Assembly (NCBI RefSeq): GCF_017813365.1
Contig: NZ_JAGIZA010000005.1
Coordinates: forward strand, 62,001 to 126,000
Length of the DNA stretch: 64,000 bases
Source of the DNA: Roseomonas indoligenes
GTDB taxonomy: Bacteria; Pseudomonadota; Alphaproteobacteria; Acetobacterales; Acetobacteraceae
Direction: 5' to 3'
Shown: positions 26,245 through 34,836 of the stretch, piece after piece
Layout: each line of letters starts with the position of its first letter
Position numbering within the stretch: position 1 is the stretch's first letter
Position numbers and translations under genes: made by a program
The notes under the pieces: generated by a model
What the model was told of the DNA's origin: nothing
What the model saw: only the letters and a program-made list of their open reading frames with translations
Databases searched by the model: none

Positions 26245-27627
26245 GTGGAGAACGCCCCGCCCCGCGCGGTGGACCTGCTGGTCGAGGGCTGCGACGTCGT
26301 CGCCTTCGACCGCGCGGACACCACCTTGCGCGATGCCGCCATCGCGATCGAGGGCGGCGCCATCGCCTGGATCGGCCCGGCCGCTGAGGCCCGCACCCGC
26401 TTCGCACCGCGCGAGCGGCTGGACGGGCGCGACCGCATCGCCATGCCCGGGCTGGTGGACGCCCATATGCACACCGGCCAGCAACTGCTGCGCGGCAAGA
26501 TCTTCGAGCTGTCGCGCCGCACGGGCATCCGCAACCCGATCTGGAAGAACTACTACATCCCCTTCGAGGGGATGCTGGACGAGGAGGAGGTGCGGCTCTC
26601 GGCCCTGCTCTGCTACGCGGACCTGCTGAGCAACGGCACCACCTGCTTCGCCGAGGCCGGCGGCCCGCGCCCGGACATCATGGGCGAGGCGGCGCTGGAG
26701 GCAGGCATCCGTGGCGTGATCGCCCTCTCCACCGTTGACATGGGCAACGGCATCCCGCCGAGCATGATGCTCTCCACTGACGAGGCGCTGCGCCGCAACG
26801 TGGATCTGGTGGAGCGCTGGAAGCAGAAGGGCCAGGGACTGGTGACGGCCGCGCTCTCCCTGCGCCAGATTATGGTCTGCACCACCGACCTGATCCGCAT
26901 GATGGCGGAGGAGGCGCGGCGGCTGGGTGCCATGCTGCACACCCATCTGTGCGAGGGATCCTACGAGATCGACTTCGCGCTGGAGCGCTTCGGCAAGCGG
27001 CCGGCGGAGTACCTGGACAGCCTCGGCTGCATCGGGCCGTTCCTGCACGCCGCGCACGCCATCATGCTCTCCCAGCACGAAATGGACCTGCTGGTGGACA
27101 ACGACGTTTCCGTCGCCCACTGCGCCTTCAACAACTACGCCATCGGCCATCCCCGTGTGCTGGAGATGCTGCATAAGGGGGTGCGGCTGGGCCTCGGCAC
27201 GGACGGCGCAGCCGCGCTGGGCACGATGGACATGTTCCAGGTGGCCCGCTGCGGCCGCATCGCGCAGCAATGCATCACCGGCACCTCCTGGCACGAGCGT
27301 TTCGCGGTGAGCGGGGAGATGATGCTGCGCGCCACCTGCGCCGGCGGTGGCCGCGCGATGGGGCTGGACATCGGCACGCTGGAGGTCGGCAGGCGCGCCG
27401 ACATCATCCTGCTGCGCGCGGACGACCCGGACCACCAGCCGCTCTACGATCCCATGTTCGCCGCGGCCAACACGGCCGTGGGGCGCGACGTGCGGACGGC
27501 CATCGTGGACGGGCGCGTGGTGATGAAGGAGCGCGAGTTCACCGCCCTGGACACGGAACGCGTGGCCGCGCTGCTGCGGGAACGCCACCCCGGCCTGATG
27601 CACCGCTTCGAGACCGAGGTCGCATGA
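26245..27627 (+). CDS. Metal-dependent amidohydrolase (nucleobase/triazine-deaminase-like)
   Basis: A 460-residue amidohydrolase of the cytosine deaminase/AtzA/TrzN branch. The metal-binding HxH is H74/H76 in MPGLVDAHMHTG. Further ligands are the His in LHTHLCE, the His in HAAHAIMLS and the Asp in GLGTDGAAALG. The enzymes of this branch deaminate or dechlorinate ring amines such as purines, pyrimidines, S-adenosylhomocysteine and s-triazines. The GTG start is five bases after the receptor stop, and the end overlaps the ATPase start in ATGA. An operon of importer plus hydrolase suggests uptake and deamination of a heterocycle. The substrate cannot be named from sequence. Confidence 0.87.
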   Translation: MENAPPRAVDLLVEGCDVVAFDRADTTLRDAAIAIEGGAIAWIGPAAEARTRFAPRERLDGRDRIAMPGLVDAHMHTGQQLLRGKIFELSRRTGIRNPIWKNYYIPFEGMLDEEEVRLSALLCYADLLSNGTTCFAEAGGPRPDIMGEAALEAGIRGVIALSTVDMGNGIPPSMMLSTDEALRRNVDLVERWKQKGQGLVTAALSLRQIMVCTTDLIRMMAEEARRLGAMLHTHLCEGSYEIDFALERFGKRPAEYLDSLGCIGPFLHAAHAIMLSQHEMDLLVDNDVSVAHCAFNNYAIGHPRVLEMLHKGVRLGLGTDGAAALGTMDMFQVARCGRIAQQCITGTSWHERFAVSGEMMLRATCAGGGRAMGLDIGTLEVGRRADIILLRADDPDHQPLYDPMFAAANTAVGRDVRTAIVDGRVVMKEREFTALDTERVAALLRERHPGLMHRFETEVA

Positions 27628-28421
27628 GCAGCTCAATGGCTGGCTCCGGGGGCGCCGCCATCGCGCTGCACGACGTCACCCGACGCTTCCCGTTGAAGGG
27701 CGTGCCGGACGGCGTGCTGGCGCTGGACCGCGTGACGCTGGACGTGCGCCCGGGCGAGTTCGTCGCGCTGCTCGGTCCCTCCGGCTGCGGCAAGTCCACG
27801 CTGCTGCGCATGACGGCCGGGCTGGACGCGCCGAGCACGGGCACGGTGCGCGTGGGCGGGAACGAGCCCGCCGCCGTGGCCGGGCGCCAGGGTTTCGGCG
27901 TGGCCTTCCAGGACCACGCGCTGCTGCCCTGGCTGACGGTGCGGGACAACATCGCCCTGCCCTTCCGCGTGGCGGGCAAACCGGTGAACGCGGCCCGCAT
28001 CGCCGCCTTGATCGCGCTGGTGAAGCTGACGGGGTTCGAGGGGGCCTTCCCCCGGAACCTCTCCGGCGGGATGCGCCAGCGCGTGAACATCGCCCGCGCC
28101 CTGGTGCTGGAGCCCGAGGTGCTGCTGCTGGACGAACCCTTCGGTGCGCTGGACGCCGTGACGCGCCGGCACATGAACCTGGAACTCCAGCGCATCTGGA
28201 CGGAGACGCGCACCACCACCCTGCTGGTGACGCATGCGGTGGAGGAGGCCCTGTTCCTGGCCGACCGCATCGTGGTCATGACCGGCCGGCCCGGCCGCGT
28301 GGCGCAGGACCTGGCCGTGCCCTTCGCCCGCCCCCGCCCCGTTGAGGTGATGCGCGAGGAGGAGTTCCACCGCATGCAGGACTCCCTCGTCCTCGCGCTC
28401 GAGCCCGAGGCGCACGACTGA
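27624..28421 (+). CDS. ABC transporter ATP-binding protein (SsuB/TauB/ThiZ type)
   Basis: A 265-residue ATPase: Walker A GPSGCGKST at 51-59, Q-loop in VAFQDHALLPWLTVRDN, signature LSGGMRQRVNIARAL, Walker B LLLDEPFGALD, and the switch His in THAVEEALFLADR. The Q-loop and DALLPW-like segment are usual in importers of sulfonates, nitrate and pyrimidines. It starts at ATG 27624 within the amidohydrolase stop and its TGATG end overlaps the next start, so the operon is translationally coupled. Confidence 0.92.
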   Translation: MSSSMAGSGGAAIALHDVTRRFPLKGVPDGVLALDRVTLDVRPGEFVALLGPSGCGKSTLLRMTAGLDAPSTGTVRVGGNEPAAVAGRQGFGVAFQDHALLPWLTVRDNIALPFRVAGKPVNAARIAALIALVKLTGFEGAFPRNLSGGMRQRVNIARALVLEPEVLLLDEPFGALDAVTRRHMNLELQRIWTETRTTTLLVTHAVEEALFLADRIVVMTGRPGRVAQDLAVPFARPRPVEVMREEEFHRMQDSLVLALEPEAHD

Positions 28422-29170
28422 TGCGGCTGGCGCGCGATTTACGGATCCTGGGCCTTCTGGGCACGCTGCTGCTCTGCCTGGCCTGGGAGGCGATCGGCGC
28501 CACCGGCCTCGGCGGCTTCACTTGGCCGCCGCTGTCCCGCGTGATCGCGATGCTGGCGGATCCGGATCGCTGGGACCTCTTCGGCCGGGCCGCCGGGTCC
28601 ACCCTCGCCTCAGCCGTGGAAGGCTATGTCTTTGGTGCCCTGGCCGGGATCGCGCTGGCGATGCTCACCCATTTCCTGCCCCGCCTCGCCCCGGGCGCGG
28701 ACCGGCTGGCGGCGGGGATGCACGCCATCCCCACGGTGGCGCTGGCCCCGGTCTTCCTCATCCTCCTGCCCGCGGGCAGCACGGCGCCGACGCTGGCCGG
28801 GATAGGCGTCGCCTTTCTCGTCTACGTCGCCGCCGCCTCCGGGCTGCGTGCCTCCAGTGCGGCGCACCGGGACCTGTTCCAGGTGCTGGGGTCCCGCCCC
28901 TCCGCGCGGCTCCTGCGGCTGGACCTGCCGGCGGGCCTGCCCTCCATCGCCACGGGCCTGCGGCTGGCCGTGCCGGCCGCCCTGATCGGCGCGGTGATCG
29001 GGGAATGGTTCGGGGCGCCGCGCGGGTTGGGCGTGCTGATCGTCAACGGCATGCAGAACTTCCAGATTGTCCTGCTCTGGAGCGCCGTCCTGCTGGTCGC
29101 CCTCATCTCCCTCACCGCCTATCTCATCGCCGGCGCCATCGAGCGCGCGGTCCATGCGAGGTTCCGCTGA
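28421..29170 (+). CDS. ABC transporter permease, first
   Basis: A 249-residue inner membrane permease of the BPD_transp_1 (SsuC/TauC) type with about six hydrophobic segments. The ATPase-coupling EAA loop is at VLGSRPSARLLRLDLPAGLPSIATGLRLAVPAALIGAVIGEWFG. It overlaps its neighbours by one base on each side (TGATG). It resembles the second permease only in general plan, so the channel is probably a heterodimer. Confidence 0.9.
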   Translation: MRLARDLRILGLLGTLLLCLAWEAIGATGLGGFTWPPLSRVIAMLADPDRWDLFGRAAGSTLASAVEGYVFGALAGIALAMLTHFLPRLAPGADRLAAGMHAIPTVALAPVFLILLPAGSTAPTLAGIGVAFLVYVAAASGLRASSAAHRDLFQVLGSRPSARLLRLDLPAGLPSIATGLRLAVPAALIGAVIGEWFGAPRGLGVLIVNGMQNFQIVLLWSAVLLVALISLTAYLIAGAIERAVHARFR

Positions 29171-29919
29171 TGGACCGGTTTTTAAGGCCGCTGGTCCGGG
29201 ATTGGTGGGGCATCCTCCTGCTGCTGCTCGCGTGGCAGGCCTGGGTGGTGCTCTCCGGGCTGAACGCCATCGTCATGCCGCGCCCGCTGGACGTGGTGGC
29301 GGATATCGCGACGAACCTGCCGGTCTATTTGCCCGCCCTCGGCGTCAGCCTTGCCGCTGCGGCCGCCGGCCTCGTCGGCGGCTTCGCCCTCGGGCTCGGG
29401 CTGGGCATCGTGACCTGGGCCTCCACCGTCGCGGCGGGGATGCTCACGCCGGTGACGGTGCTCTTCTCATCCGTCCCGGTCGTCACCCTCATCCCCATCC
29501 TCGCCCGCCTCTTCGGCTACGGGCCGGGCACGGTGGTGGCGATCACCGTCATCATCTCCTTCTTCCCCGCCTTCGTCTTCTCCTCAGCGGGGTTGCGCGC
29601 TCTGCCGCCGGGCAGTGCGGACCTGCTCCGCGTGCTCGGCGCCTCCCGTTGGAAGACGCTGTCGCTCCTCGCCTTGCCGGCCGCGGTGCCCAACCTGGCC
29701 GTCGCGCTCAGGATCGGGGCGGCGCACGCGCTGCTGGCGGCGATGGTGGCGGAGTACCTGATGGGCAGTTCCGGCCTCGGCGCCATGTTCGCCGCCGCCA
29801 AGTCGGAACTGAACACCGAGCGGGCGCTTGGGGCCAGCCTCATCGTTGCCGCCATTTCGCTCGCGCTCTACCTGCTCTCGCTGCGCGTGGAGCGCTGGGC
29901 GCGGGCGCGATACGGCTAG
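29170..29919 (+). CDS. ABC transporter permease, second
   Basis: A 249-residue permease with six or so membrane segments and an EAA loop at VLGASRWKTLSLLALPAAVPNLAVALRIGAAHALLAAMVAEYLMG. The ATG at 29170 overlaps the stop of the first permease. Last gene of the operon; its stop lies ten bases from that of the convergent ycjF-like gene, with no obvious terminator between them. Confidence 0.9.
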   Translation: MDRFLRPLVRDWWGILLLLLAWQAWVVLSGLNAIVMPRPLDVVADIATNLPVYLPALGVSLAAAAAGLVGGFALGLGLGIVTWASTVAAGMLTPVTVLFSSVPVVTLIPILARLFGYGPGTVVAITVIISFFPAFVFSSAGLRALPPGSADLLRVLGASRWKTLSLLALPAAVPNLAVALRIGAAHALLAAMVAEYLMGSSGLGAMFAAAKSELNTERALGASLIVAAISLALYLLSLRVERWARARYG

Positions 29920-29928
29920 GCCGGCGGG

Positions 29929-30801
29929 TCAGCCCTTCGGCAGGATCCGGCAAGCGGCGGCCGCGGCGCGGGATAGGGTGATCAGCCGCCGGGCCGCCAC
30001 GGCGCCGGAGGCGGCCTCCCCCACCACGTGCCCGACCAGCGGGTTGGAGACGATGGCGCGCACTGCCGTGTCCGTGGCCACTTCCGTCGCCGCGACGGTC
30101 GCTGCATCGAAGGCGGTGCGGCGCAGCAGGGAGGCGGTGGCGGCGATCCCCGGCCGCATCCCGTGCAGCGCGGCCACCTGCCGCACCAGCCGCAGCCCGC
30201 GCCAGCCGATCACGAGCGCATCCAGCGCGGGGGCGGGGCTGATGGCCGTGGCGGCGAAGCCCTGCACCGCCGCCAATCGGCCGAGGGCGCGAGACTCCTC
30301 CTCCAGCGCCGCCAGGGGGCCTGTCTCCAGCAGGGCGCGCAGGGCCGGCAGGTCCGGCGCCTCCCGGAGGGCGGGAATGAAGGGCTCGGCGACAGGGATG
30401 GGGGCGGCCCATTCCAGGCAACGAACCTTCGCCGCCTGAAGGTCGCCGCGCGCGAAGGCTGCCCGGGCCGCATCCACCGTGCGCAGGCGAAACAGGGCGC
30501 CGAACTCCCGCGCCACGGCCCAGAGGATCGCCCCGAAGCCGGCGACCGCGACGGCAAGGGTCAGCCAACCCAGCGGCGCCGAGCGCGCGAACTGCTCCGC
30601 CACGTAATTGGCGGCCGCGAGGGCCGCGAAACCAAGGATCAGGGTGGCGACGCCGAACCCCAGAAGGGACAGGGTGGAAAGGCCGGCGGAGGGGATGGTG
30701 GCGGGCAGCGTGCCCTCCTCCCAGCCGTGGTCCAGCCGCGTGGCGGCGCCGGCCTCCTCCTCGAGGAGGATACGGGGCGGGCGGGGGGCGGTCTGGCTCA
30801 T
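29929..30801 (-). CDS. ycjF: YcjF-like inner membrane protein (DUF697/TIGR01620)
   Basis: A 290-residue membrane protein with two segments near 44-66 and 73-95 (LSLLGFGVATLILGFAALAAANYVA, GWLTLAVAVAGFGAILWAVA). A helical soluble part follows with the DUF697 end (LIGWRGLRLVRQVAALHGMRPG...). Its gene follows ycjX, as in E. coli, where ycjX-ycjF belong to the phage-shock regulon, although their exact function is unknown. No pspA or pspF is present here. ATG 30801 follows the ycjX stop by 30 bases. Confidence 0.88.
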   Translation of the reverse strand: MSQTAPRPPRILLEEEAGAATRLDHGWEEGTLPATIPSAGLSTLSLLGFGVATLILGFAALAAANYVAEQFARSAPLGWLTLAVAVAGFGAILWAVAREFGALFRLRTVDAARAAFARGDLQAAKVRCLEWAAPIPVAEPFIPALREAPDLPALRALLETGPLAALEEESRALGRLAAVQGFAATAISPAPALDALVIGWRGLRLVRQVAALHGMRPGIAATASLLRRTAFDAATVAATEVATDTAVRAIVSNPLVGHVVGEAASGAVAARRLITLSRAAAAACRILPKG

Positions 30802-30831
30802 GGCCGGGCATATGGCCCGGAAGCGATCCGT

Positions 30832-32229
30832 TTACAGCGCGTCGCCCAGCAGCGCCTGCAGCAGAGGATCGAGCCCGAGATGCGGCACCCCGCCGCGCCC
30901 CTGCGCCTCCAGCCCCGGCGGGCGGAAGACCGGCATCTCGAAATAGGCGGCGTTCCAGAAGCTTTCCGGCGGCAGGCGGGCGGGAACCAGGCCGGGATCC
31001 ACCGTGGCCCAACGCCCGCCCTCCAGCAGGATGCCGCGCACGGCGGGGGAAGGGCGGCCCTCATGGGTTGCCGTCGCCTCCTGCGTGCAACGGATGGCTG
31101 CGACGGGATGGACGGTAACCGCAGCACCCCCGATCTCCGCGCGGCGCCGCGGCGCGTCGACGAGATCGGAGAGGAGGGAGGCGAGGCTGTCGCGGCTCAC
31201 CTCCGGCACGTGGTCCGCCTTCGTGGCCGCGAAGGCAACCCGCGCGATGCCGCCGCCCGTCAGCAGGTCTAGCCAGCCGCGGCCATAGCGCAGGGTGGCG
31301 GAAATCGCGGCCAATGCCTCCGCGGTGTCCTCGAAAGCCTCCCGCCCGGCATGGAGGGCGCCCAGCACGTCCACCAGCACCACCTGCCGGTCGAAACGGC
31401 GGAAGACCGGGTCGAGAAAGCGGTCGCGCTGGTCGCGCAGATAGGCCCCGTGGCGGCGCGCCATCAGCTCGCCCAGGGGCGAGGCGCGCATGGCCTCGGG
31501 CATCGGAAAGAACCAGAGAAGCGGCGCGTCGCCGCCCGGGCCTGGATTGAGGAAGCGGCCGGGCTGGAGAAAGCGCAGCCCCAACTCGTCACGGGCCGTG
31601 AGCAGGAAGCGGCGATAGAGGGCATGCCCCCGACGCGCCAGGGAGTCCTCGGCCGGCGCGGTGGCGGGCAGGGCGTTGACGAAGGCCAGGAACTCGGCGG
31701 CCGATGAGGCGCGCACGCCGCGGCGCAGCCGGGCCAGGGTCTCGTCCGACCACTCGGCGAAGCCCTGGCCGAACATCGGAAGGTCCAGCAGCCACTCCCC
31801 GGGATAGTCCAGCAGGTCCAGCGTCACCTCGCGGTCCGGCAGCACCTGCCCGTAGAAGCCGCTTCGCCGCAGCGTAAGTGCAAGGGAAAGGGTGGAGAGG
31901 TCCTCCGTCCGCGCCGGCCAGTGCGGCGGGTCGGCGGCCAGGGCGGCCAGATGCGCCTCCGCGTCGAAGCGCGGCGTCGCCTCCACCCCGGGCGGGATTG
32001 TGCGGACGGCGCGCAGGCGTCCATCGGCGGCGGCCAGCCCGGGCAGGGTGCGCCGCCCCTGCCCCGCCGCCACGAGATTGGCGACGAGGGAGGTGAGGAA
32101 CACCGTCTTGCCCGCACGGGACAGGCCGGTAACTGCCAGACGCACCCTCTCCCGCCCCGCGAGCGCCAGCGCCGCCTCCCCGCTCCGGGAGACGACGTCG
32201 GCGACGAGGCGGAGCGGGTCGGGCGGCAC
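30832..32229 (-). CDS. ycjX: YcjX-family P-loop protein (DUF463)
   Basis: A 465-residue GTPase-like protein. The P-loop is GLSRAGKTVFLTSLVANL near residues 35-52. LDLLDYPGEWLLDLPMFGQGFAEWS forms the switch/Walker B region. VLVDVLGALHAGREAFEDT and AATKADHV resemble the base-recognition part of G proteins. The family is known from the phage-shock response but the reaction is not settled. The start is a GTG at 32229, ten bases after gloA. It is followed by ycjF. Confidence 0.9.
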   Translation of the reverse strand: MPPDPLRLVADVVSRSGEAALALAGRERVRLAVTGLSRAGKTVFLTSLVANLVAAGQGRRTLPGLAAADGRLRAVRTIPPGVEATPRFDAEAHLAALAADPPHWPARTEDLSTLSLALTLRRSGFYGQVLPDREVTLDLLDYPGEWLLDLPMFGQGFAEWSDETLARLRRGVRASSAAEFLAFVNALPATAPAEDSLARRGHALYRRFLLTARDELGLRFLQPGRFLNPGPGGDAPLLWFFPMPEAMRASPLGELMARRHGAYLRDQRDRFLDPVFRRFDRQVVLVDVLGALHAGREAFEDTAEALAAISATLRYGRGWLDLLTGGGIARVAFAATKADHVPEVSRDSLASLLSDLVDAPRRRAEIGGAAVTVHPVAAIRCTQEATATHEGRPSPAVRGILLEGGRWATVDPGLVPARLPPESFWNAAYFEMPVFRPPGLEAQGRGGVPHLGLDPLLQALLGDAL

Positions 32230-32239
32230 GCGTCCGGCC

Positions 32240-32659
32240 TCAGCTGCGCTGAATCAGCTCGATCTTGTAGCCGTCCGGGTCTTCGACGAAGGCGATGATC
32301 GTCGTGCCGTGCTTCAGCGGCCCGGCCTCACGCACCACCTTGCCGCCCTGGGCCTTGATGCGCTCGCAGGCGGCGTAGACATCCGGCATGGCGATGGCGA
32401 GATGGCCGAAAGCGGTGCCGATCTCGTACTTCTCGACGCCGTAGTTGTAGGTCAGCTCGATCTCGCCGAAGCCTTCCTTGTTTCCCTCGCCATAGCCGAG
32501 GAAGGCCAGGGTGTACTGGCCGGCGGGCACGTCGTTCCGGCGCAATTCCCGCATGCCGAACATCTTGGTGTAAAACTCGATGCTCCGCTCCAGGTCACCG
32601 ACCCGGATCATGGTGTGGAGGAACTTGCCTGTCGGCTGGGTCGGGGTTGCGTCGCTCAT
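32240..32659 (-). CDS. gloA: Lactoylglutathione lyase (glyoxalase I)
   Basis: Isomerises the methylglyoxal-glutathione hemithioacetal to lactoylglutathione. In 139 residues it shows the two betaalphabetabetabeta modules and metal ligands: His in [22 protein letters not shown], Glu in EIELTYN, His in [12 protein letters not shown] and Glu in [10 protein letters not shown]. The length fits the small Ni-type bacterial enzyme. It overlaps lpxI by four bases (ATGA), an odd partner, since lpxB is the usual neighbour there. Confidence 0.95.
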   Translation of the reverse strand: MSDATPTQPTGKFLHTMIRVGDLERSIEFYTKMFGMRELRRNDVPAGQYTLAFLGYGEGNKEGFGEIELTYNYGVEKYEIGTAFGHLAIAMPDVYAACERIKAQGGKVVREAGPLKHGTTIIAFVEDPDGYKIELIQRS

Positions 32660-33516
32660 GTGGCGGCTCCTGCTGGTTCCGGCCCCACATGGTCATCGGG
32701 CCGGATGGCGAGAAGGAACAATCCGGCGGAATCCGCCTTCGAAACCATCTCGTCGCGATCCATCAGCAACGCGCCATTCGCCTCGAAGGCGATCCCCGCC
32801 AGCCCGGCAGCGATGGCACCCTCCACCGTGCGCGGGCCGAGTGCAGGCAGGTCCACTTCCCGGTCCTGGCCGGGCTTCACCAGCTTCACCAGCACGCCGC
32901 CCGGTCCCTCGCGCCGCAGGCCGCCGGCGCGGGCGAGCATGGCGTCCGTGCCCTCGATTGCCTCGACGGCGAGGACGAGGCCCTGCTGGACCACGGCGCC
33001 CTGCCCCACATCGGTCGCCCCGATCGCGCGCACCACCTCGATCCCGCGACGAATATCGGCGAGAGCGCCCGCATCGGGCGCGGTGCGGGTCAACAGCCCC
33101 GGGGGAGACTGGGCTTCCTGCAGGAAGCGCGTCGGGCCCATAGGCTCGAACCCCTCCTCCCGCATCACCTGGCGCAGGGCAGAGAGAAGGGAGTCGTCGC
33201 CGCTGAAGGCCTTCATGCCGATGCGGGCGAGGTACTTCGCCGCCTTCGCGTCCGGCCGGAGGGAGAAGATGGAGGGACGCTTCACATTGCCCACGAGGAT
33301 GAGCTGTCGCGCGCCGGCAGCCTTCAGCCAGTCGAAGGCGGCGCCCGCCGCCCCCAGGCGGAAGGTCATCGTCTTCTCGCCCACCCAATCGGCAGGGTTC
33401 GCGAAGCCGTCCAGTTGCACGACCACGAAGGGCCGCCCCGTGGCGCGGCAGGCCGCTGCGACGCGGAGCGGCATGTCGCCGCCCCCCGCTATGATGGCGA
33501 CGGGCTCCTGCGACAC
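32656..33516 (-). CDS. lpxI: UDP-2,3-diacylglucosamine pyrophosphatase LpxI
   Basis: Hydrolyses UDP-2,3-diacylglucosamine to lipid X, the step done by LpxH in gammaproteobacteria. The 286 residues start [18 protein letters not shown] (N-terminal domain). The middle has [23 protein letters not shown] and the sequence continues with [19 protein letters not shown]. The DUF1009 domain has [26 protein letters not shown] and the late [23 protein letters not shown]. The start is a GTG at 33516, five bases after lpxA. In most Alphaproteobacteria lpxB follows lpxI; here gloA does. Confidence 0.95.
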   Translation of the reverse strand: MSQEPVAIIAGGGDMPLRVAAACRATGRPFVVVQLDGFANPADWVGEKTMTFRLGAAGAAFDWLKAAGARQLILVGNVKRPSIFSLRPDAKAAKYLARIGMKAFSGDDSLLSALRQVMREEGFEPMGPTRFLQEAQSPPGLLTRTAPDAGALADIRRGIEVVRAIGATDVGQGAVVQQGLVLAVEAIEGTDAMLARAGGLRREGPGGVLVKLVKPGQDREVDLPALGPRTVEGAIAAGLAGIAFEANGALLMDRDEMVSKADSAGLFLLAIRPDDHVGPEPAGAAT

Positions 33517-33521
33517 AGGCG

Positions 33522-34343
33522 TCAGGCCGCCTCGGTCTCGGCCGATTCGTCGAGCTGCCGGCCGGCCCGCATGAGGCCGCGGCGGCTAGACGCTTCGATG
33601 AAGGCGAGCACCTCCGCCACCTGCGGCTGGGTGCCCTGGTCCTGAAGCACCAGCGCCATACGCGCATCGAAGGTGCCGCGCCCCAGGAAGAGGCTGCGAT
33701 AGGCAAGGCGCAGCGCGTTAATGGCCTCGCGGTTAAATCCGCGGCGCTTGAGACCGATGAGATTCAGCCCGATCAGTCGGGCGCGGTTGCCCATGCAGGA
33801 GCCGAAGGGGATCACGTCCCGCTCCACCCCGCTCATGCCGCCGATCACCGCCTGCCGGCCGATGCGGACAGACTGGTGGATCGCCGTGCCGCCGCCGACG
33901 AAGACATTGTCCCCGATTTGGACATGGCCGCCGAGCATGACGTTGTTCGCCAGGATCACCTTGTCCGCGAGCTGGCAGTCGTGGCCGACATGGGCCACGC
34001 ACATGATAAGGCAGTCCGCGCCGATCCGCGTCACGCCCTCGCCGCCCACGCTGCCGCGGTGGACGGTCGCGTGCTCGCGGATGATGGTGCGAGGGCCGAC
34101 CTCCACCCGGGTCGGCTCGCCATGGTACTTCAGGTCCTGTGGAGGCAGGCCGACCGAGGCGAAGGGCAGGATCTGCACGCCCTCCGCCAGGGTGGTGATG
34201 CCGTCCACCACCGCGTGCGCCGCGATCTGCACGCCCTCGCCCAGCACCACATCGGCACCGACGGTGGCATAGGGGCCGATCGTCACGCTCTCCGCGATGG
34301 TCGCCCCGGGGGTGACGATCGCGGTGGGATGAATCTGCGGCAC
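33522..34343 (-). CDS. lpxA: UDP-N-acetylglucosamine acyltransferase
   Basis: First enzyme of lipid A synthesis, moving a hydroxyacyl chain from ACP to UDP-GlcNAc. Its 273 residues consist of hexapeptide repeats from IHPTAIVTPGATIAESVTIG through NNVMLGGHVQIGDNVFVGGG, then a helical C-terminus (FNREAINALRLAYRSLF). The catalytic His is expected in VAHVGHDCQLA near residue 120. The SVGLPPQDLKYHGEPTRVEVG block is diagnostic. The GTG start at 34343 is two bases after fabZ. Confidence 0.96.
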   Translation of the reverse strand: MPQIHPTAIVTPGATIAESVTIGPYATVGADVVLGEGVQIAAHAVVDGITTLAEGVQILPFASVGLPPQDLKYHGEPTRVEVGPRTIIREHATVHRGSVGGEGVTRIGADCLIMCVAHVGHDCQLADKVILANNVMLGGHVQIGDNVFVGGGTAIHQSVRIGRQAVIGGMSGVERDVIPFGSCMGNRARLIGLNLIGLKRRGFNREAINALRLAYRSLFLGRGTFDARMALVLQDQGTQPQVAEVLAFIEASSRRGLMRAGRQLDESAETEAA

Positions 34344-34345
34344 GG

Positions 34346-34834
34346 TCAGCTGTCCAGGATCATGGCGGCATAAGTGGCCTCGGCGACGACCGCGCCATCC
34401 ACCTTCGCCTCGGCCGAGAACTTCCAGACGTTCCCGCGCTGGCGCAGCTTTGTCACATGCACGCGCATCTGATCGCCGGGCACCACGGGCTTCCTGAACT
34501 TCGCGCCCTCGACGGACATGAAGTAGACCAGCTTGCCCTGCGCCTCCGGCCCCAGGGTCTCAACCACCAGCACGCCCGCGGTCTGGGCCATGCTCTCGAT
34601 GATCATCACGCCGGGAAACACGGGGTGGCGGGGGAAGTGGCCCTGGAAGACGTGCTCGTTGATCGTGACGTTCTTGATTCCCGTGCAGCTCTGGCCGCGG
34701 ACGAGATCCACCACGCGGTCGACCAGCAGGAAGGGGAAGCGATGCGGGATCGCCTGCATGATCCGCCCGACGTCGAGGGTGGTGAGGGTCTCGCCCCCCG
34801 CGCTCTCCGGCGCCTTGTCTTCGCTGTCCGCCAT
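34346..34834 (-). CDS. fabZ: 3-hydroxyacyl-ACP dehydratase
   Basis: Hot-dog fold dehydratase of fatty acid synthesis. The catalytic His lies in IPHRFPFLLVDRVVD and the Glu in the helix after FPRHPVFPGVMIIESMAQTAGVL. With ATG 34834 it has about 162 residues. A TTG at 34840 overlaps the lpxD stop (TTGA) and is an alternative start. FabZ draws on the same hydroxyacyl-ACP pool as LpxA and LpxD, so its place between the two is the conserved arrangement. Confidence 0.96.
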   Translation of the reverse strand: MADSEDKAPESAGGETLTTLDVGRIMQAIPHRFPFLLVDRVVDLVRGQSCTGIKNVTINEHVFQGHFPRHPVFPGVMIIESMAQTAGVLVVETLGPEAQGKLVYFMSVEGAKFRKPVVPGDQMRVHVTKLRQRGNVWKFSAEAKVDGAVVAEATYAAMILDS

Positions 34835-34836
34835 CT

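Noticed and set aside
30832-32229. Phage-shock (psp) locus from ycjX-ycjF
   Set aside because: pspA, pspB, pspC and pspF are absent in the window, so only the two family names are supported.
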